This document shows, piece by piece, positions 1 through 8,383 of a stretch of 64,000 bases of DNA. Origin of the DNA: Streptomyces griseoviridis. Lineage in GTDB: Bacteria > Actinomycetota > Actinomycetes > Streptomycetales > Streptomycetaceae. The DNA lies in contig BMSM01000020.1 of NCBI GenBank assembly GCA_014649155.1, forward strand, positions 1-64,000. Direction: 5' to 3'. The first letter of the stretch is position 1. Every line of letters starts with the position of its first letter. Below the pieces are notes generated by a model. That model was not told the origin of the DNA. It did no database searches and saw only the letters and a program-made list of their open reading frames with translations. The position numbers and the translations under genes are program-made.

Positions 1-139
1 CGGAGGAAGCGGCCCGCAGGCGTCCCCCCGGAGGCGCGATGCCCCGCCGGACGGCCCAGGGAAGGGCGAAGCCCCCGCCCCGCCGCCCCCGGAGGAAATC
101 CGTGGGCGTCCTGAACCGCGTACCTGCGACAATCGACCC

Positions 140-607
140 ATGACCACGCTCAAGTCGAAGCTGCAGGACGACCTCAACGCCGCGATCAAGGAGCGCGACG
201 AGCTCCGCTCCTCGACGCTCCGGCTGACGCTCGCCGCGATCACCAAGGAGGAGGTCGCGGGGACCACCAAGCGCGAGCTGTCCGACGACGAGGTGCAGAA
301 GGTGATCACCCGCGAGGCGAAGAAGCGGCGGGAGGCCGCGGAGGCGTTCGCGGGTGCCGGGCGGGCCGAGCAGGCCGAGCGGGAGAAGGCGGAGGGCGAG
401 GTGCTCGCCGGGTACCTGCCCAAGCAGCTGTCCGACGAGGAGCTGACCGCGATCGTCGCGCAGGCCGTCGAGGAGGCGAAGGCCGCCGGTGCCGAGGGGC
501 CGCGGGCGATGGGCGCCGTCATGAAGATCGTGAACCCGAAGGTGGCCGGGCAGGCCGAGGGCGGCCGGGTCGCCGCCGCGGTGAAGAAGCTGCTGGCCGC
601 CGGCTGA
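140..607 (+). CDS. GatB/YqeY domain-containing protein
   Basis: This is a 155-residue soluble protein of the YqeY family, which resembles the tRNA-binding tail domain of the amidotransferase subunit GatB; its cellular role is not firmly known. The translation is rich in Lys, Glu and Ala. It has the family layout: an N-terminal helix (MTTLKSKLQDDLNAAIK), a central block around EEVQ-type KVITREAKKRREAAE, a YLPKQLSDEEL segment near residues 93-104, and a C-terminal MGAVMKIVNPKVAG segment. The length is normal for the family. The ATG has no clear ribosome binding site in the 15 bases before it, so a leaderless or weakly translated message is possible. It is convergent with the penicillin-binding protein gene and separated from it by a strong hairpin. 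The family call is confident; the function is not. Confidence 0.9.
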   Translation: MTTLKSKLQDDLNAAIKERDELRSSTLRLTLAAITKEEVAGTTKRELSDDEVQKVITREAKKRREAAEAFAGAGRAEQAEREKAEGEVLAGYLPKQLSDEELTAIVAQAVEEAKAAGAEGPRAMGAVMKIVNPKVAGQAEGGRVAAAVKKLLAAG

Positions 608-624
608 GCGGTGCGGGAAGGGGA

Positions 625-660
625 ACGGCCCCCGCGCTCCTGAGGGAGCGCGGGGGCCGT
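625..660. terminator. bidirectional intrinsic terminator
   Basis: A perfect 16-bp stem (625-640 with 645-660) and a 4-nt TGAG loop is followed on the plus strand by TTTTG. It lies between the convergent stop codons of the YqeY-like gene and the penicillin-binding protein gene, so it probably serves both. Confidence 0.85.
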
Positions 661-692
661 TTTGCTGCTGCGCGCGAGGGGCGCCGAGGCGC

Positions 693-2981
693 TCAGCCGC
701 GTCCGCCGCCGTTGCCCTGGCCCCGGAAGATGTCGCCCCAGTCGCCGCCGTTGCCCAGGTCGCCGATGAAGTTCTCGTCGTCGCCGGTGCCGTCGTCACC
801 GCCGGCCCCGTTGTCACCGGTGCCGTCGTCACCCGGCGAACCCCCGTCGTCCGACGGGTCGTCGTCACCGTTGCCGGCGTCGTCGTTGCCGCCCTTGTCC
901 TTGTCGCCGCCCTCGGGGATGTCGACGTAGGAGAAGTCGGTGGCCGGCTTGCCCTCCAGGGCGCCGGTCATCATGTCGCGCCAGATCGGGCCGGGGACCT
1001 CGCCACCGAAGACCTTGTCGTGCGGGACGCCGCCGATGGTGATGTCGACCATCTGCCGCTTGTGCGCCGGGTCACCGACCCAGACCGCGCCCGCCATGTT
1101 CGGCGTGTAGCCGACGAACCAGGCCGCGTAACGGTAGTCCGTCGTACCGGTCTTGCCCGCGCTGGGACGGCTGCCGAGGCCGGCCTCCGTACCCGTACCG
1201 TCCTCGACCACGCCGCGCAGCAGCGTGTTGATGGTGTCGGCGGTCGTCTCCGACATGGCGCGCGAGCAGGTCGACTTCGGGACCTCCAGCGACTTGTTCT
1301 GCTGGCCGACGCGCTGCGTGATCGACTGGATGGCGACCGGTGTGCAGTACATCCCGCGCGAGGCGAAGGCCGCGTACGCGCTCGCCATGGTCAGCGGGGA
1401 CATCTCCTGGGTGCCCAGGGCGATGGACGGCGCCTGCTGCATCGTGCCGCCGTCGGCCCGCTCGACGCCCATCTTCTGCGCCATCTCGGTCACCGGGCAG
1501 ATGCCGATGTCGCTGATCAGCTGCACGTAGTAGGTGTTGACCGACTTCGCGGTCGCCTCCTTCATCGAGTACGGGCCGACCTCGGTCTCGTTCTCGTTCT
1601 GCAGCTTCGCCGGGTTGTTCGGGTCGTTCCGCCAGGTCTTGCCGTCACAGGCCGCGATCGGGCTCGGGTACTCCATCTCGTACGGCGACGAGTACGACTT
1701 GGTCGCCGGGGTGCCGCCCTCGATGGCCGCCGCCGCGACGATCGGCTTGAACGTCGAACCGGGCTGGTAGCCGACGCCGCCGCCCATGGCCTGGTCCACG
1801 GACAGGTTCATCTGCGTCTCGTTCTTGCCGAAGCCGTACGGACGTGACTGGCCCATCGCGAGGATCTTGCCGGTGCCGGGCTCGACGACGGTGGCCGCGG
1901 TCGCCACGTCGTCGGTCTTGTACACGTGCTGCTTGATCGAATCCTGGGCGGACTGCTGCGCCGTGGGGTCGAGGGTGGTACGGATGGTCAGGCCGCCCTG
2001 GTTCCAGACCTTGGCCCGTGCCTCCTTGGTCTTGCCGAAGACCGGGTCGCTCAGGAAGACCGCGCGCACGTAGTCGCAGAAGAACCCGGCGCCGTCCACG
2101 GCCGTGATGCAGCCGTTCTTCGGGGTGCTGACCTTCAGGCCGAGCGGCGCCTTCTGCGCCTCGGCGGCCTCCGCCTCGGAGATGTCGCCGACCTCGGCCA
2201 TGCGCGCGAGGACCACGTTGCGCCGCTTGGTGGCCTCGGCCTCGTCGTTGACCGGGTCGTACCGGCTGGGCGACTGGACGATGCCGGCCAGCAGGGCCGA
2301 CTCGGCGAGGGTGAGGTCCTTGGCGTGCTTGGAGAAGTAACGCTGGGAGGCCGCCTCGACGCCGTACGCCTGCTGGCCGAAGAAGGTGATGTTCAGGTAG
2401 TTCTCAAGGATCTTCTTCTTGCCCAGCTCCTCCTCGACCTGGATCGCGTACTTCAGCTCGCGGATCTTGCGGCCGATGGTCTGCTGGGTGGCCTGGGCGA
2501 CCTTGGTCGGGTCGTCGCCGGCCTCCTCCACGAAGACGTTCTTCACGTACTGCTGGGTGAGGGTGGAGGCGCCCTCGGAGACGCCGCCGCTGCGGGCGTT
2601 CTTGTTGACCGCGCGCAGCACGCCCTTCAGGTCGACCGCCCCGTGCTGGTAGAAACGCGAGTCCTCGATCGCGACGATCGCCTTCTGCAGGTACGGCGAG
2701 ATGTTCTTCAGGCTCACCACGGTGCGGTCGCGCGAGTAGACCGTCGCGATGGTGCCGCCGTCGGCGTCGAGGATGGTGGTGCGCTGACTCAAGGGGGGCG
2801 TCTTCATGTTGGCCGGCAGTTCGTCGAAACTCTCGACCGAGCCCTTCGCGGCCAGCCCCAGCGCGCCTACCGCGGGCAGCGCGATGCCCGCCAGGACGGC
2901 TCCCGCGAGCACACTGACACCGAGGAACTTGGCGGCCTGCTGGGCAGGTGACAGACCACCGCCGGAGCGCTTCATTGCCAT
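693..2981 (-). CDS. class A penicillin-binding protein (transglycosylase/transpeptidase)
   Basis: This 762-residue bifunctional peptidoglycan synthase polymerises lipid II with its glycosyltransferase domain and cross-links stem peptides with its transpeptidase domain, outside the membrane. One membrane helix is seen at about residues 16-45. The GT51 domain follows, with the catalytic EDSRFYQHGAVD motif and a downstream LNITFFGQQAYGVEAA block. The transpeptidase domain carries GSTFKP (SxxK serine), an SVN triad and KTGT. The C-terminal 70 residues are a low-complexity Asp/Gly/Asn tail, a common feature of streptomycete class A enzymes. The ATG lacks a good ribosome binding site; a TAGGCT hexamer ends 5 bases before it, so a leaderless transcript is possible. 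The gene is divergent from wblA. Confidence 0.95.
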   Translation of the reverse strand: MAMKRSGGGLSPAQQAAKFLGVSVLAGAVLAGIALPAVGALGLAAKGSVESFDELPANMKTPPLSQRTTILDADGGTIATVYSRDRTVVSLKNISPYLQKAIVAIEDSRFYQHGAVDLKGVLRAVNKNARSGGVSEGASTLTQQYVKNVFVEEAGDDPTKVAQATQQTIGRKIRELKYAIQVEEELGKKKILENYLNITFFGQQAYGVEAASQRYFSKHAKDLTLAESALLAGIVQSPSRYDPVNDEAEATKRRNVVLARMAEVGDISEAEAAEAQKAPLGLKVSTPKNGCITAVDGAGFFCDYVRAVFLSDPVFGKTKEARAKVWNQGGLTIRTTLDPTAQQSAQDSIKQHVYKTDDVATAATVVEPGTGKILAMGQSRPYGFGKNETQMNLSVDQAMGGGVGYQPGSTFKPIVAAAAIEGGTPATKSYSSPYEMEYPSPIAACDGKTWRNDPNNPAKLQNENETEVGPYSMKEATAKSVNTYYVQLISDIGICPVTEMAQKMGVERADGGTMQQAPSIALGTQEMSPLTMASAYAAFASRGMYCTPVAIQSITQRVGQQNKSLEVPKSTCSRAMSETTADTINTLLRGVVEDGTGTEAGLGSRPSAGKTGTTDYRYAAWFVGYTPNMAGAVWVGDPAHKRQMVDITIGGVPHDKVFGGEVPGPIWRDMMTGALEGKPATDFSYVDIPEGGDKDKGGNDDAGNGDDDPSDDGGSPGDDGTGDNGAGGDDGTGDDENFIGDLGNGGDWGDIFRGQGNGGGRG

Positions 2982-3659
2982 GGGGGCAGCCTAATCCGTA
3001 GGTATGAGCGATCCGTAGGAGCGGGTGTTCCTCGGAGCGTTCGCGTACGAGACTGTGACATCGGACCTGTGGCACGGACCAGCGGCGCCGGACCCGTGAC
3101 ACCGAAACCTGTGGCACAGGACGCGGCCGGGGACCCCGGCGCCGGTCGGGCGACCTGACGTCACGGCGACGTGAGGGACCTGCGTTCTCATTCGCCGGAC
3201 ACGCGTATATGCCTTGGCCTAAGCTGCTCTCGACCGTCATCGACAGTCACAGCAGTGCGGCCATGTATCAATACGCCCGGCGGCGCCGGATCGTTCCGCG
3301 TCCGTTCGACTTTTCCGAGTCCGCTCCGGCCGGGGCCCGCAGAGGGCCTGGTGGAAGCGTTCGGGGCGCACGGGTGCGTGCCGGAGCGAGTGCGGCGCGT
3401 GTCCGAATTGGCCTTGTGTGTCGAACGGAGTCCGTTGTGACGCAAGGGAAACGACCCTGATGTCGGGTTCGCCCTGTATGTCGCCAGCTCACTCCCCCGG
3501 GTGATCTGCCGCTTACCCATAGTCCGTTCGGGCCATTCAAGATTGGGCCCGCTGGGGGTGTTGCGCCGTGCCCACCTTCCGTAACGTCCTCAACTGGCGG
3601 CGGTGAATATGCCGCTGCCGCCGTGGGGGAGCCTCGATTCGGGAGAGGACGGCGCCGGT
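2982..3659. promoter_or_regulatory. long divergent regulatory region, penicillin-binding protein / wblA
   Basis: About 680 bases separate the penicillin-binding protein start from the chosen wblA start. No open frame here has convincing codon bias or a ribosome binding site. A 13-base palindrome AACGGA-G-TCCGTT lies at 3424-3436, and the segment 3200-3480 is less GC-rich than its surroundings. A long control region fits a developmental regulator gene such as wblA. No individual promoter can be assigned by eye. Confidence 0.5.
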
Positions 3660-3998
3660 ATGGGCTGGGTTACCGACTGGAGTGCGCAGGCCGCCTGCCG
3701 CACTACCGATCCGGATGAACTGTTCGTTCAGGGAGCAGCGCAGAACAGGGCCAAGGCGGTGTGCACCGGATGCCCGGTGCGGACCGAGTGCCTGGCCGAC
3801 GCGCTGGACAACCGCGTCGAGTTCGGCGTGTGGGGAGGCATGACGGAGCGGGAGCGCCGCGCACTGCTGCGCAGGCGGCCCACCGTGACCTCCTGGCGCC
3901 GGCTCCTGGAGACCGCGCGCACGGAGTACGAGCGAGGAACCGGCATCGTGCCCCTCGACGACGACGAGGTGTACGAGAACTACGCGGCCGTGGGCTGA
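3660..3998 (+). CDS. wblA: WhiB-family iron-sulfur regulator WblA
   Basis: This is a 112-residue WhiB-like protein. The family binds a [4Fe-4S] cluster through four cysteines and works with the principal sigma factor; WblA is known in Streptomyces as a pleiotropic regulator needed for sporulation that represses antibiotic production. The four cysteines are visible: one in QAACRTTDPDELF, then the CTGC pair and the C of RTEC. The GVWGG turn and a basic ERERRALLRRR segment follow. The start was chosen at ATG 3660 because GGGAGAGGA lies 11 bases before it. An in-frame GTG at 3603 would add 19 residues but has no ribosome binding site. Identity as wblA rests on the sequence and on its position next to the penicillin-binding protein and ArsA-pair genes. 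Confidence 0.93.
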   Translation: MGWVTDWSAQAACRTTDPDELFVQGAAQNRAKAVCTGCPVRTECLADALDNRVEFGVWGGMTERERRALLRRRPTVTSWRRLLETARTEYERGTGIVPLDDDEVYENYAAVG

Positions 3999-4030
3999 GG
4001 CCACCCGGCCCGCCGGGCCCGCCTCACCCG

Positions 4031-4087
4031 CACCACCGCCCGGCACCCGCACCACCGCCCGGCACCCGCACCACCGCCCGGCACCCG
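4031..4087. repeat. 19-bp tandem repeat, three copies
   Basis: Three exact 19-bp units (4031-4049, 4050-4068, 4069-4087) of C-rich sequence with unit CACCACCGCCCGGCACCCG lie between the convergent ends of wblA and the ArsA-like gene. No terminator-type hairpin is obvious within it. Confidence 0.85.
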
Positions 4088-4155
4088 CATCCGCGCCGGA
4101 CCGCACCGCCGGGCAGCCACGGCAGGGCTCCGCGGCACACCTGTCCCGCCGGACG

Positions 4156-5535
4156 TCACACCTGCTCGTCCGGCAGCTCGGGCCGGCCCGTCGCCAGGCG
4201 GTCGCCGATGTCCCGCAGCCCCGCGAGGTCGTGCACATCGCCGGGGAGCGCGGCCACCTCGGTCACCGCCACCTCGGGGTGCAGCGCGGTGAAACGGTCC
4301 CGCGTGCGCTGCTCGCGGGAGAGCAGCTGCATCCGGTCGGCGTGCAGCCTGAGCAGGCCCGCGGCGAGCCGGTCGGCGGAGCGGTCCGCGTCCACCGCGT
4401 GCTCGGCGCCGGCCGCGTCCTGGGCGTCCGTGTCCTGGGCGTCCGTGGCCTCGGCGTCCGTGGCCTCGGGGGAGCCGGAACCGCCGTGTGTGCCGGGGGA
4501 GTTACGAAGACCAGCTTTCCCGTCGCGTTGATCCACAATGCCGGCGTCCTCAAGATTTTCCGCCGCCGCCAGCGCCCGCTCGGCGGAGAGCCGGTCCGCG
4601 CCGCTGCCGTGCACCCGGTTGAGGACCAGACCCGCGAGCGGCATGTCCTCGGCGGCCAGCCGCTGGACGAAGTACGCGGCCTCGCGCAGCGCGTCCCGCT
4701 CCGGGGCGGCGACCACCAGGAACGCCGTACCGGGCGCCTGGAGCAGCTTGTACGTGGCGTCCGCGCGGGTGCGGAACCCCCCGAACATCGAGTCCATCGC
4801 CGCCACGAACGTCTGCACGTCCTTCAGGAACTGCCCGCCGAGCACCTTGCCGAGGACGCCGGTCATCATCGACATCCCGACGTTCAGGAACTTCATGCCG
4901 GCCCGGCCGCCCACCTTCGCCGGGGCCAGCAGGACCCGGATCAGCTTGCCGTCGAGGAACGAGCCCAGGCGCTTGGGCGCGTCCAGGAAGTCCAGGGCCG
5001 AGCGGGACGGCGGGGTGTCGACGACGATCAGGTCCCACTCGTCGCGGGAGCGCAGCTGCCCCAGCTTCTCCATCGCCATGTACTCCTGCGTGCCCGCGAA
5101 GCCCGCCGAGAGCGACTGGTAGAAGGGGTTCGACAGGATCGCCCGGGCCCGCTCGGGGTCCGCGTGCGCCTCGACGATCTCGTCGAAGGTCCGCTTCATG
5201 TCGAGCATCATCGCGTGCAGCTCGCCGCCCGCCGAGTCGTCGATGCCCTTCACCCGCCGCGGCACGTTGTCCAGCGAGTCGATGCCCATGGACTGGGCGA
5301 GCCGGCGGGCCGGGTCGATGGTCAGCACGACCACCTTGCGGCCCCGCTCGGCCGCGCGCAGCCCCAGCGCCGCCGCCGTGGTCGTCTTGCCGACGCCACC
5401 CGAACCGCAGCACACCACGATGCGGGTGTCGGGGTCCTCCAGCAGGGGGTCGATCTCCAGGACGCGGGTGGGGGACAGCCGCCGTACGGCCTCCCGGTCG
5501 CGGTCCTGCTCCGGTCGGCCTCGGCCCGTGCTCAT
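4156..5535 (-). CDS. ArsA-family P-loop ATPase, second of pair
   Basis: This 459-residue cytosolic ATPase belongs to the ArsA/Get3 group (deviant Walker A). The P-loop CGSGGVGKTTT lies near residues 39-49, followed by VVLTIDPARRLAQSMG and a VVDTPPSRSALDFL block. About 35 residues of low-complexity Asp/Ala/Glu/Thr sequence interrupt the C-terminal third (DAEATDAQDTDAQDAA). The start is ATG 5535, overlapping the upstream partner's stop by 4 bases (ATGA), which implies translational coupling. The frame is open well upstream of 5535, but that part is the shadow of the partner gene. Actinobacteria carry this ArsA-like pair beside whiB-like genes. There is no arsenite-binding cysteine set, so arsenic export is unlikely. 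The true client is unknown. Confidence 0.9.
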   Translation of the reverse strand: MSTGRGRPEQDRDREAVRRLSPTRVLEIDPLLEDPDTRIVVCCGSGGVGKTTTAAALGLRAAERGRKVVVLTIDPARRLAQSMGIDSLDNVPRRVKGIDDSAGGELHAMMLDMKRTFDEIVEAHADPERARAILSNPFYQSLSAGFAGTQEYMAMEKLGQLRSRDEWDLIVVDTPPSRSALDFLDAPKRLGSFLDGKLIRVLLAPAKVGGRAGMKFLNVGMSMMTGVLGKVLGGQFLKDVQTFVAAMDSMFGGFRTRADATYKLLQAPGTAFLVVAAPERDALREAAYFVQRLAAEDMPLAGLVLNRVHGSGADRLSAERALAAAENLEDAGIVDQRDGKAGLRNSPGTHGGSGSPEATDAEATDAQDTDAQDAAGAEHAVDADRSADRLAAGLLRLHADRMQLLSREQRTRDRFTALHPEVAVTEVAALPGDVHDLAGLRDIGDRLATGRPELPDEQV

Positions 5536-6509
5536 GCGATCCCCTGCTTCCGCAGCTCGGTGGCCAGCTCGTACAGACCCGCCAGGTCCATCCCCTCGAT
5601 GAGCAGCGGCAGTTCGTGCAGCGGCAGGTCCAGCTCGCCGAGGACCGCCCGCTGCTCCTGCTCCAGCTCGTACCGCGCGGCGTACTGCCCGGCCTGGTCC
5701 AGGAGCGGGTCCACCAGCCGCTCGGCGTGCCCGCCGCGCCGCGCCCCGCCGAGCCCGGCGGCCGACAGGGCGCGCGCGAGGGAGGCCCGCGGCAGCGTCC
5801 GTACGCGCTCCAGGTCCTCGGCGTCCAGCACCTCCGGGCGGACCATGTTCACCATGACCCGGCCCACCGGCAGCCCGGCGGCGCGCAGCTCGGCGATGCC
5901 GTCGGCGGTCTCCTGGACCGGCATCTCCTCCAGCAGCGTCACCAGGTGCACGGCCGTCTCGCGGGACTTCAGGACGCGCATCACCGCCTGCGCCTGATTG
6001 TGTATCGGGCCGATCCTGGCGAGCCCCGCCACCTCGTCGTTGACGTTGAGGAAGCGGGTGATGCGGCCCGTCGGGGGCGCGTCCATCACCACGTAGTCGT
6101 AGACGAACCGGCCGGCCCGGTCCTTTCTGCGGACCGCCTCGCACGCCTTGCCGGTCAGCAGGACGTCCCGGACCCCGGGCGCGATGGTGGTCGCGAAGTC
6201 GATGGCGCCGAGCTTCTTCAGGGCCCGGCCGGCACCGCCCAGTTTGTAGAACATCTGGAGGTAGTCCAGAAGGGCCAGTTCGGGGTCGATGGCGAGGGCG
6301 TACACCTCCCCGCCCCCGGGAGCGACGGCGATCTTCCGCTCCTCATAAGGCAGCGCTTCGGTCTCGAAGAGCTGCGCGATGCCCTGCCGGCCCTCGACCT
6401 CGACGAGAAGCGTCCGCTTCCCCGCCGTGGCCAGGGCCAGCGCTAGGGCGGCGGCCACCGTGGTCTTGCCGGTTCCGCCCTTGCCGCTGACGACCTGGAG
6501 CCTGCTCAC
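5532..6509 (-). CDS. ArsA-family P-loop ATPase, first of pair
   Basis: This is a 325-residue ArsA/Get3-type ATPase and the promoter-proximal gene of a two-gene operon. The deviant Walker A VSGKGGTGKTTVA begins at residue 7. A DYVVMDAPPTGRITRFL segment (switch II region) lies near residue 140, and a C-terminal helical block ends at the stop. It is shorter than its partner and lacks the low-complexity insert. The start is GTG 6507-6509. It probably forms a heterodimer with the second ATPase, an inference from coupled translation and from the dimeric nature of the family. It is divergent from the DUF4177 gene across a 71-bp gap that holds a DnaA-box-like site. Confidence 0.9.
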   Translation of the reverse strand: MSRLQVVSGKGGTGKTTVAAALALALATAGKRTLLVEVEGRQGIAQLFETEALPYEERKIAVAPGGGEVYALAIDPELALLDYLQMFYKLGGAGRALKKLGAIDFATTIAPGVRDVLLTGKACEAVRRKDRAGRFVYDYVVMDAPPTGRITRFLNVNDEVAGLARIGPIHNQAQAVMRVLKSRETAVHLVTLLEEMPVQETADGIAELRAAGLPVGRVMVNMVRPEVLDAEDLERVRTLPRASLARALSAAGLGGARRGGHAERLVDPLLDQAGQYAARYELEQEQRAVLGELDLPLHELPLLIEGMDLAGLYELATELRKQGIA

Positions 6510-6552
6510 GTATTCGAGCGTAACCAGTCCTGGCCCGGGCTACGCGGAGGGC

Positions 6553-6561
6553 TGTGGACAA
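6553..6561 (-). promoter_or_regulatory. DnaA-box-like 9-mer
   Basis: TGTGGACAA, the exact complement of the streptomycete DnaA box TTGTCCACA, lies in the short gap between the divergent ArsA-like and DUF4177 genes. It is an isolated site, so a regulatory or titration role is only a possibility. Confidence 0.4.
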
Positions 6562-6580
6562 CAGCGGATACAGTCGCCCC

Positions 6581-6739
6581 ATGACCAAGTGGGAATACGC
6601 GACCGTACCGCTGCTCGTCCACGCCACGAAGCAGATCCTGGACACCTGGGGCGAGGACGGCTGGGAGCTCGTCCAGGTCGTGCCGGGGCCGAACCCGGAG
6701 CAGCTCGTGGCCTACCTGAAGCGGGAGAAGCAGGCGTGA
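6581..6739 (+). CDS. DUF4177-type small protein
   Basis: This small soluble protein has 52 residues (MTKWEYATVPLLVH...), with the family pattern of an N-terminal WEYATVPL strand and a GEDGWELVQVVPG core. DUF4177 proteins have no established function. ATG 6581 was chosen because the protein begins exactly at the conserved segment; the upstream in-frame GTG at 6554 would add nine unconserved residues and overlap the DnaA-like box. Its stop overlaps the GTG of the next gene by 4 bases, so it is coupled to the RidA homologue. It lies opposite the ArsA pair, and a shared promoter region is likely. Confidence 0.85.
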   Translation: MTKWEYATVPLLVHATKQILDTWGEDGWELVQVVPGPNPEQLVAYLKREKQA

Positions 6740-7203
6740 GCGCGGTCGAGGCGCGCCTCGCCGAGCTGGGCATCACGCTGCCGGAGGTCGTTCCCCCGCT
6801 GGCCGCCTACCAGCCGGCCGTGCGCTCCGGCGCGTATGTCTTCACCGCCGGCCAGCTCCCGATGGTCGACGGCGCGCTGCCGATGAGCGGCAAGGTCGGC
6901 GGCGAGGTCACGCCCGAGGAGGCCAAGGAGCTGGCGCGGATCTGCGCGCTGAACGCGCTGGCCGCCGTGAAGTCCGTCACCGGCGACCTCGACCGCGTCG
7001 CGCGGGTCGTGAAGGTCGTCGGCTTCGTCGCCTCCGCCCCCGACTTCACCGGGCAGCCCGCCGTGCTCAACGGCGCCAGTGAGCTGCTCGGCGAGGTCCT
7101 CGGCGACAAGGGCGTCCACGCCCGCAGCGCGGTCGGCGTCGCGGTGCTGCCGATGGACGCGCCCGTCGAGGTCGAGATCCAGGTCGAGCTGACCGGGTCC
7201 TGA
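6736..7203 (+). CDS. RidA-family (YjgF/YER057c/UK114) protein
   Basis: This 155-residue protein matches the RidA/YjgF superfamily, whose best-studied members hydrolyse reactive enamine/imine intermediates released by PLP enzymes. The family landmarks seen are an N-terminal LAAYQPAVRSGAYVFTAGQLPM block, the middle EEAKELARICALNALAAVKSVTGDLDRVARVVKVVGFVAS block and a C-terminal GVHARSAVGVAVLPMDAPVEVEIQVE end. The last block has Ala-Arg-Ser in the place where archetypal RidA has the active-site arginine, so the residue appears kept. This long subgroup is common in actinobacteria. GTG 6736 overlaps the DUF4177 stop. Its physiological substrate cannot be told from the sequence. Confidence 0.9.
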   Translation: MSAVEARLAELGITLPEVVPPLAAYQPAVRSGAYVFTAGQLPMVDGALPMSGKVGGEVTPEEAKELARICALNALAAVKSVTGDLDRVARVVKVVGFVASAPDFTGQPAVLNGASELLGEVLGDKGVHARSAVGVAVLPMDAPVEVEIQVELTGS

Positions 7204-7335
7204 CCCCGGGGCCGGGATGTTGCCGGATCGGCAACGGACCTCGCCCCCGGCGCACCGGGCGGCCCAGGATCGTCGGCGGGTGCCCGTACGGAACCGAGCG
7301 GGCACCCGGACGACACCCAGCGCCCGGGAGGCACC

Positions 7336-8331
7336 ATGACCCAGCCCCGCCCGACCACCGCCCCCGCCCATCGTCTGGTGCCCGGCCCGGCCGGCCGGGT
7401 GCACCTCGTCGAGCAGGGCAGCGGCCCGCTGGTCCTGCTGGTGCACGGCTTCCCCGAGTCCTGGTACTCCTGGCGCCGCCAGCTGCCCGCCCTGGCCGCC
7501 GCCGGGTACCGCGCCGCCGCCCTCGACGTACGCGGCTACGGCCGCTCCTCCCGGCCCGCCGATCCGGCCGCGTACCGGATGCTCGACCTGGTGGCGGACA
7601 ACGTCGCCGTCGTCGAGGCGCTCGGCGAGCGCGAGGCGGTGATCGTCGGCCACGACTGGGGCGCGACCGTCGCCGCGACCTCCGCGCTGCTGCGGCCCGA
7701 CGTCTTCCGCGCGGTCGGCCTGCTGAGCGTCCCGTACACCCCGCCGGGCGGCCCGCGGCCGAGCGAGGTCTTCGCCGCGATGGGCGGCCCCGACGCGGAG
7801 CAGGAGTTCTACGTCTCGTACTTCCAGGAGCCCGGCCGCGCCGAGGCCGAGATCGAGCCCGACGTACGCGGCTGGCTCGCCGGTTTCTACGCCGCCCTGT
7901 CCGCCGGCACCCAGCCCGGACCCGGCGCCCCCGACCCGCACTTCGTGTCCCGCGGCGGCACCCTGCGCGAGCGCTTCCCGGCCGGCCGGCTGCCGTCCTG
8001 GCTCACCGAGGAGGACCTCGACGTGTACGCCGGGGAGTTCGAACGGACCGGTCTGACCGGCGCCCTGAACCGGTACCGGAACATGGACCGCGACTGGGCC
8101 GACCTCGCCGCCCACCACGGCGCCCCCGTGAAGCAGCCCGCCCTCTTCCTCGGCGGCGCCCTGGACGCCTCCACCACCTGGCTGTCCGACGCCATCGCCG
8201 CCTACCCCGCCACCCTGCCCGGTCTGACCGCGTCGCACCTGCTGGACGGCTGCGGCCACTGGCTCCAGCAGGAACGCCCCGAGGACACCAACCGGCTGCT
8301 GACCGACTGGCTGGCCGCGCTGCCCGCCTGA
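7336..8331 (+). CDS. alpha/beta hydrolase, epoxide-hydrolase type
   Basis: This 331-residue cytosolic alpha/beta-hydrolase-fold enzyme most resembles soluble epoxide hydrolases. The oxyanion-side HGFPESWYSWRRQLPALAAAGYRA segment is at about residues 37-60. The nucleophile elbow reads GHDWGATVA, with Asp as nucleophile as in epoxide hydrolases and haloalkane dehalogenases rather than the Ser of esterases. The C-terminal GCGHWLQQERPEDTNRLL supplies the catalytic histidine. ATG 7336 follows GGGAGG. A 132-bp gap upstream suggests its own promoter. The real substrate (epoxide or other) is unknown. A second, related hydrolase lies at 14638-15588. Confidence 0.9.
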   Translation: MTQPRPTTAPAHRLVPGPAGRVHLVEQGSGPLVLLVHGFPESWYSWRRQLPALAAAGYRAAALDVRGYGRSSRPADPAAYRMLDLVADNVAVVEALGEREAVIVGHDWGATVAATSALLRPDVFRAVGLLSVPYTPPGGPRPSEVFAAMGGPDAEQEFYVSYFQEPGRAEAEIEPDVRGWLAGFYAALSAGTQPGPGAPDPHFVSRGGTLRERFPAGRLPSWLTEEDLDVYAGEFERTGLTGALNRYRNMDRDWADLAAHHGAPVKQPALFLGGALDASTTWLSDAIAAYPATLPGLTASHLLDGCGHWLQQERPEDTNRLLTDWLAALPA

Positions 8332-8383
8332 CCGGACATCCCGGCCACTCGAACATCCGCCGGTCACCGGATAGCCTCCGGCC

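Noticed and set aside
3188..3520. Open frames on both strands upstream of wblA
   Set aside because: Poor third-position GC bias, no ribosome binding sites and no recognisable protein; treated as regulatory DNA.
4031..4087. Possible CRISPR from the 19-bp repeats after wblA
   Set aside because: Units are directly adjacent without spacers and no cas genes exist in the window.
5536..6144. Upstream extension of the second ArsA-like frame
   Set aside because: It overlaps the first ArsA-like gene in another frame; the P-loop protein begins at ATG 5535, overlapping the partner's stop.
5532..6509. Arsenic resistance operon based on ArsA-like ATPases
   Set aside because: No arsB, arsR or arsC nearby and no arsenite-binding cysteine set; the pair is a housekeeping actinobacterial arrangement.
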